From: an uncultured Eubacteriales bacterium
GTDB taxonomy: Bacteria > Bacillota > Clostridia > Lachnospirales > Anaerotignaceae
Assembly (NCBI GenBank): GCA_902406135.1
Contig: CABPCX010000131.1
Coordinates: forward strand, 1-5,698
Length of the DNA stretch: 5,698 nucleotides
Direction of reading: 5' to 3'
Under the pieces are notes generated by a model that was not told the origin of the DNA, ran no database searches, and was given only the letters and a program-made list of their open reading frames with translations. The position numbers were made by a program, and so were the translations under genes. Below, piece after piece: positions 5,624 to 5,698 of this stretch; positions within the stretch are counted from its first letter, which is position 1; each line of letters begins with the position of its first letter.

Positions 5624-5698
5624 TCACTTTATTCCGTATCTTTTAAAATTAATGTCGTTTTTCTCTCTGAGCATCTTATACAGCGGATAGGCACCCGG
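5624..5698 (-). CDS. C-terminal end of an unidentified protein
   Basis: Twenty-four codons enter from the right edge and end at TGA (5626-5624); the tail reads PGAYPLYKMLREKNDINF and then KRYGIK. The frame is open throughout and is followed 48 bases later by a hairpin whose leftward T-tract is good, so a real gene end is likely. I do not recognise the family. The tail is basic and looks soluble, with no membrane segment in the visible part. Confidence 0.5.
   Translation of the reverse strand, partial: PGAYPLYKMLREKNDINFKRYGIK

Overview
The window looks like ordinary chromosome from a low-to-moderate GC Firmicute, most likely of class Clostridia (a Lachnospiraceae-like gut anaerobe is my best guess). 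The grounds are the relA-dtd gene pair followed by a probable hemZ, AGGAGG-type ribosome binding sites on nearly every gene, sigma-A-like promoters, the standard genetic code and an AT-rich divergent intergenic region. No phage, transposon, CRISPR, rRNA or tRNA gene is visible.

Left half, minus strand (2859 to 1): a bifunctional (p)ppGpp synthetase/hydrolase (relA), then 13 bases later D-aminoacyl-tRNA deacylase (dtd), then an intrinsic terminator, then the first 29 codons of a gene that is probably hemZ. A good promoter for this unit (TTGAAA-16-TATAAT) lies at 2912-2939. The unit joins the stringent response with removal of D-amino acids from tRNA.

Middle (2860-3109): a 250-base AT-rich divergent spacer. 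It holds the relA promoter, two candidate promoters for the rightward operon, short direct and inverted repeats that could be operators, and a weak leader hairpin covering part of the first ribosome binding site of the rightward operon.

Right half, plus strand (3110-5550): a tight three-gene operon. A TtcA-like PP-loop tRNA-thiolation ATPase overlaps by 8 bases a tyrosine recombinase whose length and sequence resemble streptococcal XerS. Four bases later comes a CoA-pyrophosphatase-type Nudix hydrolase. A perfect 9-bp inverted repeat at 5557-5575 ends the operon and probably also terminates an unidentified gene entering leftward from the right edge (5698-5624).

The most interesting item is the XerS-like recombinase, which sits in a housekeeping operon with no dif-like site that I can see nearby. 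Nothing else amounts to a clear new system. The remaining observations concern regulatory details and motif divergence.
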